Positions 27,237 to 35,089 of a stretch of DNA of 64,000 nt are shown piece by piece. The stretch lies in assembly GCF_016907695.1 (NCBI RefSeq), contig NZ_JAFBCK010000001.1:4948001-5012000 (forward strand), in the 5' to 3' direction. Position 1 is the stretch's first letter, and each line of letters begins with the position of its first letter. The notes under the pieces were generated by a model. The model saw nothing but the letters and a program-made list of their open reading frames with translations. It ran no database searches and was not told the origin of the DNA. Origin of the DNA: Actinokineospora baliensis. GTDB taxonomy: Bacteria; Actinomycetota; Actinomycetes; Mycobacteriales; Pseudonocardiaceae. Both the position numbers and the translations under genes were made by a program.

Positions 27237-28320
27237 CGGCCGACCCGAACCGGTACCCATCGCCGAAGGTGTTTCCGTTGCCCAGGTACACGTCACCGAG
27301 TTGGCCGATCCGGACATCGCGTTCGAAGTAGAACGACTTCCCGGCGCTCGCCTTCGGTGTTTCCGGTGTCTCCGGCTCGTCGCCCGGTGGCCTGGGGTAG
27401 CCGTGGAACCGAACGTGGACCTGGCTGCCGTCGGGCAACCGCAACCGCCGGTACGCGGTCGGGTTGCTCCCCCCACGCCCCTTGGTGACCACGGTCTGGA
27501 ACACCCGGTCGGACACGACAACTGCGCACCGGGACTTGCTCGCTGTCAGCAATTCCTCCACACCGGCCGAACGCGCGGCATCCACCGCCAACGCGATGTC
27601 CACCCCCGAGCGGCCCTTGGGGATCTTGCCGCTGTGCACCCCCACCTTGAGCGGTCCCGCGGAAGCGGCCCGCTCCCGGTGGACCGACTCGATGTCGGGC
27701 ACCAGGTTGGTGAGCACGACGGGGACCGGGGCGACCTTCTCCGGGATGACCGCCACCAGCCCGTGGTGGGTCGACCAGCGCTGGTGCTGGGTCAGCGTGA
27801 TCTTGGACCGTTCCAGCGCGGTGTTGAACACCTGGTGCAAACCGGGGTCGGGCTCCTGGGCGACCACCGCCAGCACGGTCGACAGGACACCGATGGCCAC
27901 GGTCTTGTCGTTCAGCTTCTTAATGACCATCTCCGCCACCTGCGCGGGCGAGAGGAGTCGCGCGTCCACCGCACCCGTGGTCGACGGCAAGCGAGGGACG
28001 CGGGAATCGTCGAACAGCAGCGGCAGCAGGTACGCGGCTTCGCTCTCGGCGGCCTTGGCCTGTGCGGCTTTCCGTTCGAAGGAGGTCCACAACCGGCGCG
28101 CGTACTCCGCTGAGGCGAACAGCACGCACAGCCGCGACTTCTCGCGGTAGATCGTGACGAGGCGCTCGTAGAGGTTGTCACCCCACAGGTCCACGGTCTG
28201 GTTCGCGTCGTAGAAGACCCTCAGGCCGTGTTTCTCCAGCAGGGTGGTGAGTTCCTCGGCGTAGGATCGCTCACTTCCCGCGAACGTGAGGCTGACGTCG
28301 TACTCCCGCGACACGGCCAT
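27226..28320 (-). CDS. TIR-domain effector with cyclase-like domain
   Basis: A 364-residue protein. Residues 1-136 form a TIR domain beginning YDVSLTFAGSERSYAEEL; E82, in the segment WTSFERK, sits where catalytic TIR NADases carry glutamate. Residues 139-308 contain a degenerate nucleotide-cyclase-like pattern (LKVGVHSGKI, then DIALAVDAAR). The C-terminus (329-358) is Gly-rich with IGQLGD and shares G-Q-[IL]-G-D with the N-terminus of the STAND protein. It is first in the operon. NAD degradation on activation is the likely effector action, by analogy with TIR immune proteins. Confidence 0.8.
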   Translation of the reverse strand: MAVSREYDVSLTFAGSERSYAEELTTLLEKHGLRVFYDANQTVDLWGDNLYERLVTIYREKSRLCVLFASAEYARRLWTSFERKAAQAKAAESEAAYLLPLLFDDSRVPRLPSTTGAVDARLLSPAQVAEMVIKKLNDKTVAIGVLSTVLAVVAQEPDPGLHQVFNTALERSKITLTQHQRWSTHHGLVAVIPEKVAPVPVVLTNLVPDIESVHRERAASAGPLKVGVHSGKIPKGRSGVDIALAVDAARSAGVEELLTASKSRCAVVVSDRVFQTVVTKGRGGSNPTAYRRLRLPDGSQVHVRFHGYPRPPGDEPETPETPKASAGKSFYFERDVRIGQLGDVYLGNGNTFGDGYRFGSADDR

Positions 28321-28519
28321 CGAACATGTCTCCCGCGACTCCCGGTGGTGTGTGCCAACAGGAAACCGCTTCCGCCACCTGCGTGAGCGCGTTGTCGGGG
28401 ATCTGTCGCGATACTGTCAGGGTTCCAGCACCTGCGGCGCGCGTTGTGTAACGGACCAGGCCATCCAGGCGAAGGTCGCAACAAGAACGATCACATCGCC
28501 GACGTGCCGAGGGGCGATC

Positions 28520-28945
28520 ATGGAGCCGATTTCCGCTGCCGCAGGTGCTTTCAAGGCGGGGCAGGCGCTCGCGGGCCTGCTCTTCGCCTCGCGGACGATC
28601 GAGATCGTCAACGAGTGCGGCACGAGCATCTCCGTAGCGGTCTGCATCGGGTCGCGGGACGCGGGCCATTCCGCGGGTTGGATCAACATCCCGGCGGGCC
28701 ACACCCACGGCAGGACCGTGGAGTTGCCCGTGTACGGAACGGACGTCGTGATCTACGGCGAAGCCAGCCGCAAGACCTGGGAGTGGGACGTGCCGATCAA
28801 CTTCTACGTCCTCGACGGCAGCGGCTTCGTGATCAAGGCGGCCCGCCTGACGAGCAGCCGGGTGGCAGCCGGAACCGGAACCAGGCGGGTCGTGACCGGC
28901 GGGCTCTACCGCGTCTCGGGCAACTGGAAGTTCACCTTCCGCTGA
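28520..28945 (+). CDS. Small DUF1036-like protein divergent from the TIR operon
   Basis: A 141-residue protein. A short hydrophobic N-terminal segment (residues 5-25) precedes a beta-rich domain with IEIVNECGTSISVAVCIGS and GWINIPAG, which recalls DUF1036-type domains; the match is tentative. ATG 28520 has GAGGGG just upstream, and no in-frame stop limits an earlier start. It is divergent from the TIR gene with a 199-base shared promoter region, so it might be co-regulated with the operon. Function unknown. Confidence 0.6.
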   Translation: MEPISAAAGAFKAGQALAGLLFASRTIEIVNECGTSISVAVCIGSRDAGHSAGWINIPAGHTHGRTVELPVYGTDVVIYGEASRKTWEWDVPINFYVLDGSGFVIKAARLTSSRVAAGTGTRRVVTGGLYRVSGNWKFTFR

Positions 28946-28963
28946 GCATCCGCCGTCGACGCC

Positions 28964-29665
28964 TCAACGCGGTCGGTTGATCGTGTCGGAGGCGGTGTCG
29001 ATTCGGGTGTGGAGGGTGGCTGGGAGCAGTTCGAGTCCATCATCGGCCAGGAGTTCGGCGGAGAGGGCGGTGTCGCAGGCCAGGTAGGACGAGGTCAGGT
29101 CGTAGTCGGTTTCGACAACCCAGGCGCGGGCCTGGGGCCAGATGTACTCGGGGTCCGCGATCCGCCTGCCCACGAGTTGGGACGCCGCTTCCACCGCGGT
29201 CTCGAACGCCTCGACCGGTGCCCGGTAGAGCAGCGGTGGTGAACCGAGCACCTCAGCCGCGAGTCCGAAGTAGACGAAGACCGGTTCTGTGGTGTGCCTG
29301 GCGAGGTGGCTGCGGAGCCGGTCGCGCACGAGCGGGTCCATCCTGCCCTCGTCGACCTCCCACCCGGTGTCCTGGTCGCCCGGGTGAAGGACCGGTCGGA
29401 GCGTGTTCCAGCCCAGTTCGGCGTGGTAGACCACCCCGGCCTTCTCGGCGAAGTGGCGCCAGGTCCGCCGCTCGGCGGTTGCTGCCCGGTCGGCTTCCCA
29501 AGGCACGAAAGGGGAGAACAACCGCAGATAGCAGGAGTAGCCAGGCGGCAGGATCGCGCTCAGTGGACACCCGTCCGCTCGTCGAGCGGGCTGCGGCAGG
29601 TCGACCAACCACCGCTCGGGCCCCAGCGGCAGCCGCTCTACTCCTGGTTGGCGCATATCGGACAT
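28964..29665 (-). CDS. Hypothetical protein
   Basis: A 233-residue cytosolic protein I do not recognise. It has many Trp/Tyr/Pro residues, a motif PGYSCYLRLFSPFVPWE near residue 42, and no membrane segment. Two in-frame methionines (29665 and 29656) are possible starts. It converges on the small gene at 28520 and lies 14 bases behind the enoyl-CoA-hydratase-like gene on the same strand, so the two may be co-transcribed. Confidence 0.6.
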   Translation of the reverse strand: MSDMRQPGVERLPLGPERWLVDLPQPARRADGCPLSAILPPGYSCYLRLFSPFVPWEADRAATAERRTWRHFAEKAGVVYHAELGWNTLRPVLHPGDQDTGWEVDEGRMDPLVRDRLRSHLARHTTEPVFVYFGLAAEVLGSPPLLYRAPVEAFETAVEAASQLVGRRIADPEYIWPQARAWVVETDYDLTSSYLACDTALSAELLADDGLELLPATLHTRIDTASDTINRPR

Positions 29666-29679
29666 CCTAGGCGGCCGCG

Positions 29680-30714
29680 TCAGCGGGAACCGGCCGTCCA
29701 CTCGGCGGTGCCAAGGGTGGTGAAGTAGGTGTCGACCAGGTCGTCGGTCACCTCGGTGAGGGAGGCGGGGGTCCAGCGGGGTGAGCGGTCCTTGTCGATG
29801 ATCTGGGCGCGGATGCCCTCGACCAGGTCCGCGGACCGCAACGCCCGGTGTGAGGTCCGGTACTCCTGGGCCAGCACGGTTTCCAAGGGCAGCGCCAAAG
29901 CCGTGCGCAACGCCCGCAGCGTCACCTTCAACGCCGTCGGTGATTTGCCCTCCATTTCCTTCGCCGTCGCGACAGCCGCTTCGCCGCCGTCGTGGAGGTT
30001 GGCGAGGATCTCCTCCACCGAGTCGGCGGCGTAGCAGTGGTCGATCCAGCCCTGGTCGGACGCGAGGCGGCTCGGTGGGGGAGTGTCGGCGACCGCGGCG
30101 ATCGCTTCGCTCGGTGTGCCGGTGGTGAGGGCGTCGAGCAGGTCGGGGAAGCGGGAGCTCGGGACGAAGTGGTCGGCGAGTCCACAGTGGATGGCATCGG
30201 CCCCGGACACCGCGGTACCCGTCAGCGCCATGTGGGTACCCAACTGGCCGGGCGCCCGGGACAACAGGTAGGTGCCGCCGACGTCGGGGGCGAAGCCGAT
30301 GCCGACCTCGGGCATGGCGACCCTGGAGCGCTCGGTGACGATCCGGTGGCTCCCGTGCGCGGACACACCGACCCCGCCGCCCATGACGATGCCGTCCATC
30401 CACGCCACGTACGGTTTCGGGTACCGGGCGATCAGCGCGTTCAGCCGGTACTCGTCAGCCCAGAACGCCAGTGACGCCGACCCGCTCGCCCGCGCGTCCT
30501 CATAGATCGACCGAATGTCCCCGCCCGCGCAGAGCCCCCGCTCGCCCGCCCCGTCGATCAGCACCGCACGCACCGCCGAGTCGTCGCGCCAGCGGTCGAG
30601 CTGCTCGGTGATCGCCAGCACCATCGGGTGATCGAGGGCGTTGAGCGCCCGCGGCCGGTCAAGCGTGACCCGGCCAAGCCCACCACGGACGTCGAACCGG
30701 ACGTTGTCACTCAC
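29680..30714 (-). CDS. 3-hydroxyisobutyryl-CoA hydrolase-like (crotonase family)
   Basis: A 344-residue crotonase-fold enzyme. The oxyanion-hole motifs are GLCAGGD and MGGGVG. A segment P-E-V-G-I-G-F-x-P-D-V-G carries the Glu and Asp seen in HIBYL-CoA hydrolases of valine catabolism. The length and the extra C-terminal helix also fit that subfamily rather than enoyl-CoA hydratase. GTG 30714 gives the expected N-terminus; GTG 30723 is an alternative. It is divergent from the riboswitch-metE unit. Confidence 0.85.
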   Translation of the reverse strand: MSDNVRFDVRGGLGRVTLDRPRALNALDHPMVLAITEQLDRWRDDSAVRAVLIDGAGERGLCAGGDIRSIYEDARASGSASLAFWADEYRLNALIARYPKPYVAWMDGIVMGGGVGVSAHGSHRIVTERSRVAMPEVGIGFAPDVGGTYLLSRAPGQLGTHMALTGTAVSGADAIHCGLADHFVPSSRFPDLLDALTTGTPSEAIAAVADTPPPSRLASDQGWIDHCYAADSVEEILANLHDGGEAAVATAKEMEGKSPTALKVTLRALRTALALPLETVLAQEYRTSHRALRSADLVEGIRAQIIDKDRSPRWTPASLTEVTDDLVDTYFTTLGTAEWTAGSR

Positions 30715-30824
30715 GACAGCCACCGAGCAATGGGCACGTTGTCTCCTTCGACATCGGGTAGGGGTAAACCGTAGCCGTGCGGGCGACCGTGATCGGTGCT
30801 GGACAGGGGCGGCGGTCCAGGGGC

Positions 30825-31035
30825 TAGGGTGGTGGTGCAGCTGGTTCGACCACCGCGTGCGGTGGTCGAGGCAAGAGGGAACCCGGTGGGAATCCGGGAC
30901 TGCCCCGCAGCGGTGAGTGGGAACGACCGCCGTCATCGGCACTGGGCCCGGTGGGTCTGGGAAGCGACGGCCAGTAGGAACCCGGCGTGTGCCGGCGTGC
31001 CCGCGAGTCCGAAGACCTGCCCGCTGTGCGTCCCG
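30825..31035 (+). ncRNA. Cobalamin riboswitch upstream of metE
   Basis: The conserved core is visible: GAGGGAA then CCGGTGGGAATCCGGGACTG and CCCCGCAGCGGTGA (30875-30916), a second conserved arm (30940-30980), and a B12 box at 31003-31022 (GAGTCCGAAGACCTGCC). It precedes the B12-independent methionine synthase gene, a well-known target: with cobalamin present, metE is switched off in favour of MetH. The limits are approximate. Confidence 0.9.
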
Positions 31036-31102
31036 CGACCGCGGGGCGCTGGCTGAGACCTCGCGGGTGGGTCTGTGCTGAACCGGCCTGGTTTGGCGTG
31101 CG

Positions 31103-31137
31103 CTCCTCGCGGTGGTCCACGTGGACTCGCGAAGGAG
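31103..31137 (+). promoter_or_regulatory. Shine-Dalgarno-sequestering hairpin of the metE riboswitch
   Basis: CTCCTCGCG (31103-31111) can pair, with one bulge, to CGCGAAGGAG (31128-31137), which contains the metE ribosome site seven bases before GTG 31144. The loop holds a palindrome GTCCACGTGGAC. This would be the expression platform acting on translation initiation. Confidence 0.5.
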
Positions 31138-31143
31138 AGCCCC

Positions 31144-33411
31144 GTGACAAGCACCAGTCGTGCGACCGTGCACGGATACCCGCGCCAGGGTGCCAACCGG
31201 CAGTTGAAGAAGGCGACCGAGGCCTACTGGGCCGGGCGCACCGGCGCTGACGCGCTGCTCGACGCGGCCAGGGAGCTGCGGTCCCAGCGGTGGGCCGAGC
31301 TGCGGGACGCGGGCGTGGACGACATCCCGAGCAACGACTTCTCCCTGTACGACCACGTCCTGGACACGGCGTGGCTGCTGGGCGCGATCCCGGCCAGGCA
31401 CGCTGCGGTGGCCCAGGGGCTGGACCGCTACTTCGCGATGGCGCGGGGGACCGCCGACGTGCCGCCGTTGGAGATGACGAAGTGGTTCGACACCAACTAT
31501 CACTACCTCGTGCCCGAACTGGGGCCGGACACGACCTTCACGCTGGACCCGACCAAGCCGCTCACCGAGTTCGCCGAGGCCCTGGAGCAGGGGATCCTCA
31601 CCCGCCCGGTCGTCCTGGGGCCGGTCAGCTTCCTCCTGCTCGCCAAGGACCCCACCGGCTCTGCCCAGCCGCTGGACCTGCTCGACCGGATCGTCCCGCT
31701 CTACGCCGACCTGCTCGGGCAGCTGCGTGCGGCAGGCGCGGAGTGGGTGCAGCTGGACGAGCCCGCGCTGGTCACCGACCAGCCCGAGGCGGTGCTCGAG
31801 CGGGTCGCCGAGGTCTACGCGGTGCTGGCCGCCGAGCGGGTCCGGCCCAAGATCCTGGTCGCGTCCTACTTCGACCGCCTCGGTGATGCCCTTCCGGTGC
31901 TGGCCGCCGCCCCGGTCGAGGGGCTCGCGATCGACTTCACCGGGCCCGCGGCGGCCAACCTCGACGACCTCGCCGCGCTGGGCGGGATCCAGGGCAAGCG
32001 GCTGGTCGCGGGCGTGGTCACCGGTCGTAACATCTGGGCGGCGGACCTGGCCGCCGCGCTGGGTGCGCTGGAGAGGCTGCAGGAGCTGGCGGGCACGGTC
32101 GACGTGGCGCCTTCGTGCTCGTTGTTGCACGTGCCGCTGGACGTCACCCTGGAGCGCGACCTCGACCCGGAGGTGGTCAGCTGGCTGTCGTTCGCCCGGC
32201 AGAAGCTCGCGGAGATCGTCACCCTGCGCGACGGCCTGGTCGAGGGGCGCCCGGCGGTCGAGGAAGCCCTGCGGCGCAACGCCGATCGGCTGGCCTCGCG
32301 CGCCGCATCGCCGATCGTGCGGGTCGCCGCGGTGCGGGACCGGGAGGAGGCGGGCGTAAGGCGCAATCGCCCCTATGAGGCGCGGCGGCAGGCCCAGCAG
32401 GACCGGTTGGGCCTGCCCGACCTGCCGACGACCACGATCGGGTCCTTCCCGCAGACCGCTGACCTGCGCAAGGCGCGCGCCGAGCTGAGGGCCGGGCGGC
32501 TGTCGGACGAGGCGTACCAAGAGGCGATGCGGGCGGAGATCCGGTCGGTGATCACCGACCAAGAGGAGCTCGGCCTGGACGTGCTGGTGCACGGCGAACC
32601 CGAACGCAACGACATGGTCCAGTACTTCGCCGAGCAGCTCGACGGGTTCCTCGCCACGCGGCACGGCTGGGTGCAGTCCTACGGCAGCCGCTACGTCCGG
32701 CCGCCGATCATCGCGGGCGACGTGTCGCGGCCCGCGCCGATGACGGTCCAGTGGTCGACCTACGCGCAGAGCCTGACGCCGCGCCCGGTCAAGGGGATGT
32801 TGACCGGCCCGGTGACGATGCTGGCGTGGTCGTTCGTGCGCGATGACCAGCCGCGCGGGGAGACGGCGCGCCAGGTCGCGTTGGCGTTGCGCGACGAGGT
32901 CGCGGACCTGGAGGAGGCCGGGATCGCGGTCATCCAGGTCGACGAGCCCGCCCTGCGGGAGACCCTGCCGCTGCGCACCGCCGACCGCGCCGCGTACCTC
33001 GACTGGGCCGTGACCGCCTTCCAGCTCGCCACCACCGGCGTCCGCGACGACACCCAGATCCACACCCACATGTGCTACGCCGAGTTCGGTGACGTGCTCC
33101 GCGCCATCATCGACATGGACGCCGACGTGATCAGCCTCGAAGCCGCCCGCTCCCAGATGGCCATCGTCGCCGACCTCGCCGCCGCCACCTACCCCAACGA
33201 GGTCGGCCCCGGCGTCTGGGACATCCACTCCCCCCGAATCCCCACCACCAACGAGATCGTCGGCTACCTGCGCACGGCCACCGCGGACTTCCCGGCCAAC
33301 CGCCTCTGGGTAAACCCCGATTGCGGCCTGAAGACCCGCGGCTACCCGGAGGTCCGCGCCACCCTGGCCAACCTGGTCGCCGCGACCACCCGGGTGCGGG
33401 CCGAAGCGTGA
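31144..33411 (+). CDS. metE: Cobalamin-independent methionine synthase MetE
   Basis: A 755-residue MetE, the usual length. It transfers a methyl group from 5-methyl-THF-polyglutamate to homocysteine. The N-terminus has GYPRQGANRQLKKATEAYW. Zinc ligands of the C-terminal domain are H642, C644 (THMCY) and C727 (NPDCGL), matching E. coli H641, C643 and C726. GTG 31144 has AAGGAG seven bases upstream. It is under a cobalamin riboswitch and coupled by GTGA to metF, so methyl donor supply and use form one unit. Confidence 0.96.
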   Translation: MTSTSRATVHGYPRQGANRQLKKATEAYWAGRTGADALLDAARELRSQRWAELRDAGVDDIPSNDFSLYDHVLDTAWLLGAIPARHAAVAQGLDRYFAMARGTADVPPLEMTKWFDTNYHYLVPELGPDTTFTLDPTKPLTEFAEALEQGILTRPVVLGPVSFLLLAKDPTGSAQPLDLLDRIVPLYADLLGQLRAAGAEWVQLDEPALVTDQPEAVLERVAEVYAVLAAERVRPKILVASYFDRLGDALPVLAAAPVEGLAIDFTGPAAANLDDLAALGGIQGKRLVAGVVTGRNIWAADLAAALGALERLQELAGTVDVAPSCSLLHVPLDVTLERDLDPEVVSWLSFARQKLAEIVTLRDGLVEGRPAVEEALRRNADRLASRAASPIVRVAAVRDREEAGVRRNRPYEARRQAQQDRLGLPDLPTTTIGSFPQTADLRKARAELRAGRLSDEAYQEAMRAEIRSVITDQEELGLDVLVHGEPERNDMVQYFAEQLDGFLATRHGWVQSYGSRYVRPPIIAGDVSRPAPMTVQWSTYAQSLTPRPVKGMLTGPVTMLAWSFVRDDQPRGETARQVALALRDEVADLEEAGIAVIQVDEPALRETLPLRTADRAAYLDWAVTAFQLATTGVRDDTQIHTHMCYAEFGDVLRAIIDMDADVISLEAARSQMAIVADLAAATYPNEVGPGVWDIHSPRIPTTNEIVGYLRTATADFPANRLWVNPDCGLKTRGYPEVRATLANLVAATTRVRAEA

Positions 33412-34337
33412 TCTCGCACCAACTATCCCCGCGGCGGGTGGGCAACCCACCCGCCGCGGGGGCGGGTCGCACCGTCCGCGAGCGGTTGGCCGCGGGCAAG
33501 GCCACGCTGTCGTTGGAGTTCATGCCGCCGCGCAAGGCCGGTGACGACCAACGGATCTGGGACACCGTGCGCAGACTGGAGTCGTTGCGCCCGGACTTCG
33601 TGTCCGTGACCTACGGCGCGGGAGGATCGACCCGCGACAACACGGTCGCGGTCGCCGAACGCATCGCCCGCGAGACCACGATGCTCCCCGTGGCCCACCT
33701 CACGGCGGTGAACCATTCGATCGGGGAACTGCGCTCCATCATCGGGCGCCTCGCCGACGCGGGTGTGGTCAACGTCCTCGCCGTGCGCGGCGACCCGCCA
33801 GGTGATGTCACGGGGGAGTGGGTGCGCCACCCCGCGGGGGTCAACTACGCCGCCGAGCTCGTGGCACTCCTGCGAGACCACGGCGACTTCTGCGTCGGCG
33901 TCGCCGCGTTCCCCTACAAGCACCCGCGTTCGGTGACGGTCGCCTCGGACACCGAGCACTTCATCGCGAAATGCCGCGCGGGCGCCGACTACGCCATCAC
34001 CCAGATGGTCTTCGACCCGGACGACTACCTCCGCCTGCGCGACCGCGTCGCCGCGAAGGGCTGCGACACGCCGATCATCGCCGCCCTCATGCCGGTCACC
34101 ACCACGCGCACCATCGACCGCTCCGAACAGCTGTCCGGAGCACCATTCCCACCCGCCTTGGCCGCCAAGTTCGCCGCCGTCGCGCACGACCCCGCCGCGG
34201 TACGGGCGCTCGGCGTGGAACAAGCGGTACTCCTGGCCCACCGGCTGCTGGCGGAAGGGGCCCCGGGCCTGCACTTCATCACCTTCAACAACGCGCGAGC
34301 CACCAGGGAAGTGGTCACCCAGCTCCCCACACCATGA
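33408..34337 (+). CDS. metF: Methylenetetrahydrofolate reductase MetF
   Basis: A 309-residue FAD-dependent reductase that makes 5-methyl-THF for MetE. It shows the family patterns LSLEFMPPRK, VSVTYGAGGST and D-Y-A-I-T-Q-M-V-F-D. GTG 33408 overlaps the metE stop (GTGA), but the first 30 residues are not typical and span a perfect hairpin at 33427-33461, so a later start such as GTG 33450 region or TTG near 33484 cannot be excluded. Function by context is secure: it feeds the adjacent MetE. Confidence 0.92.
   Translation: MISHQLSPRRVGNPPAAGAGRTVRERLAAGKATLSLEFMPPRKAGDDQRIWDTVRRLESLRPDFVSVTYGAGGSTRDNTVAVAERIARETTMLPVAHLTAVNHSIGELRSIIGRLADAGVVNVLAVRGDPPGDVTGEWVRHPAGVNYAAELVALLRDHGDFCVGVAAFPYKHPRSVTVASDTEHFIAKCRAGADYAITQMVFDPDDYLRLRDRVAAKGCDTPIIAALMPVTTTRTIDRSEQLSGAPFPPALAAKFAAVAHDPAAVRALGVEQAVLLAHRLLAEGAPGLHFITFNNARATREVVTQLPTP
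33427..33461 (+). terminator. Perfect hairpin at the metE-metF junction
   Basis: 16-base arms (33427-33442 and 33446-33461) with a 3-base loop, beginning 16 bases after the metE stop and inside the 5' end of the metF reading frame. It could be a partial terminator or RNA-processing site that lowers metF relative to metE, or a chance feature of coding GC-rich sequence. Confidence 0.5.
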
Positions 34338-34404
34338 GCCGAACCCCCAAACCCCGCCGGATCAACGTCGACGACTGCGCTGGCCAAGCGGGCACGATGG
34401 GGGC

Positions 34405-35007
34405 ATGGACCCGATCCGGATGCCGTGGGAGCCGATGACGCTGGTTGAGGTGGCGCGGGTGTTCGAGGGGTTGGGTGTGCCGTGGTGGATCGCGGGTGGG
34501 TATGCGATCGAGCTCGCGGTGGGTGGGGGAGTGCGCGAGCACGCCGACATCGATGTGGTCGTTCTGCGGCGTGACCAGATGGCTGTCCAGCGGGTTCTAT
34601 CGGGGTGGGAGCTGTGGGCGGCTGATCCGCCGGGCACGTTGCGGGTGTGGGAGCCGGGGGAGGTGCTTGCGACCACTGTGCGGGTCGTCTGGTGTCGGCA
34701 GGGGAGTGATCAGCCGTGGCGGCTCCAGGTCATGCTGGACGAATCGTCGGGCTCCGAGTGGTTCTCGCGGCGGGATCCCCGGCTCAGACGGGCTCTCGAC
34801 GAAATCGTGTGCAGGAGCGCGGACGGGATTGCCTACCTCGCCCCGGAGATCCAGCTGTACTACAAGTCCCGTGACCCGCGCCCCAAAGATGAGACTGATT
34901 TCGCCGCCGCCCTGCCGGTTCTCACCGCCGCGCAACGGGAATGGCTGTGGGCGGCACTCGACGAAACGCATCCGTGGCGGGCGTTCCTCCGCCCGGGGAC
35001 GCCGTAG
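34405..35007 (+). CDS. Nucleotidyltransferase (aminoglycoside adenylyltransferase-like)
   Basis: A 200-residue protein of the minimal nucleotidyltransferase fold. GGYAIEL is near residue 33 and H-A-D-I-D-V-V-V near 49 carries the metal-binding aspartates. It resembles the aminoglycoside 2''-adenylyltransferase/LinB-like group, but chromosomal actinomycete members mostly lack a proven drug substrate. It lies 67 bases behind metF on the same strand with its own likely promoter. No resistance role is shown. Confidence 0.78.
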   Translation: MDPIRMPWEPMTLVEVARVFEGLGVPWWIAGGYAIELAVGGGVREHADIDVVVLRRDQMAVQRVLSGWELWAADPPGTLRVWEPGEVLATTVRVVWCRQGSDQPWRLQVMLDESSGSEWFSRRDPRLRRALDEIVCRSADGIAYLAPEIQLYYKSRDPRPKDETDFAAALPVLTAAQREWLWAALDETHPWRAFLRPGTP

Positions 35008-35089
35008 GCCGAACGTGGGACTTGTGTAACAAGGTGCCGGTGGCCACTGACTGACATCTCGGTTGACCCCGAGTAGCCGGAGGCCGCGG

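Noticed and set aside
21816..27488. Long plus-strand open frames opposite the dynamin, SPFH and STAND genes
   Set aside because: Arg/His/Gly-rich translations without motifs; they are mirror images of the codon bias of the real minus-strand genes.
19422..28945. Prophage or transposon carrying the TIR/STAND operon
   Set aside because: No integrase, transposase, tRNA or direct-repeat attachment site was seen at either side.
29680..33450. Very long open frame on the minus strand across metE
   Set aside because: Only the part to about 30714 encodes a real crotonase-family protein; the rest is the antisense shadow of metE and its riboswitch, common in GC-rich DNA.
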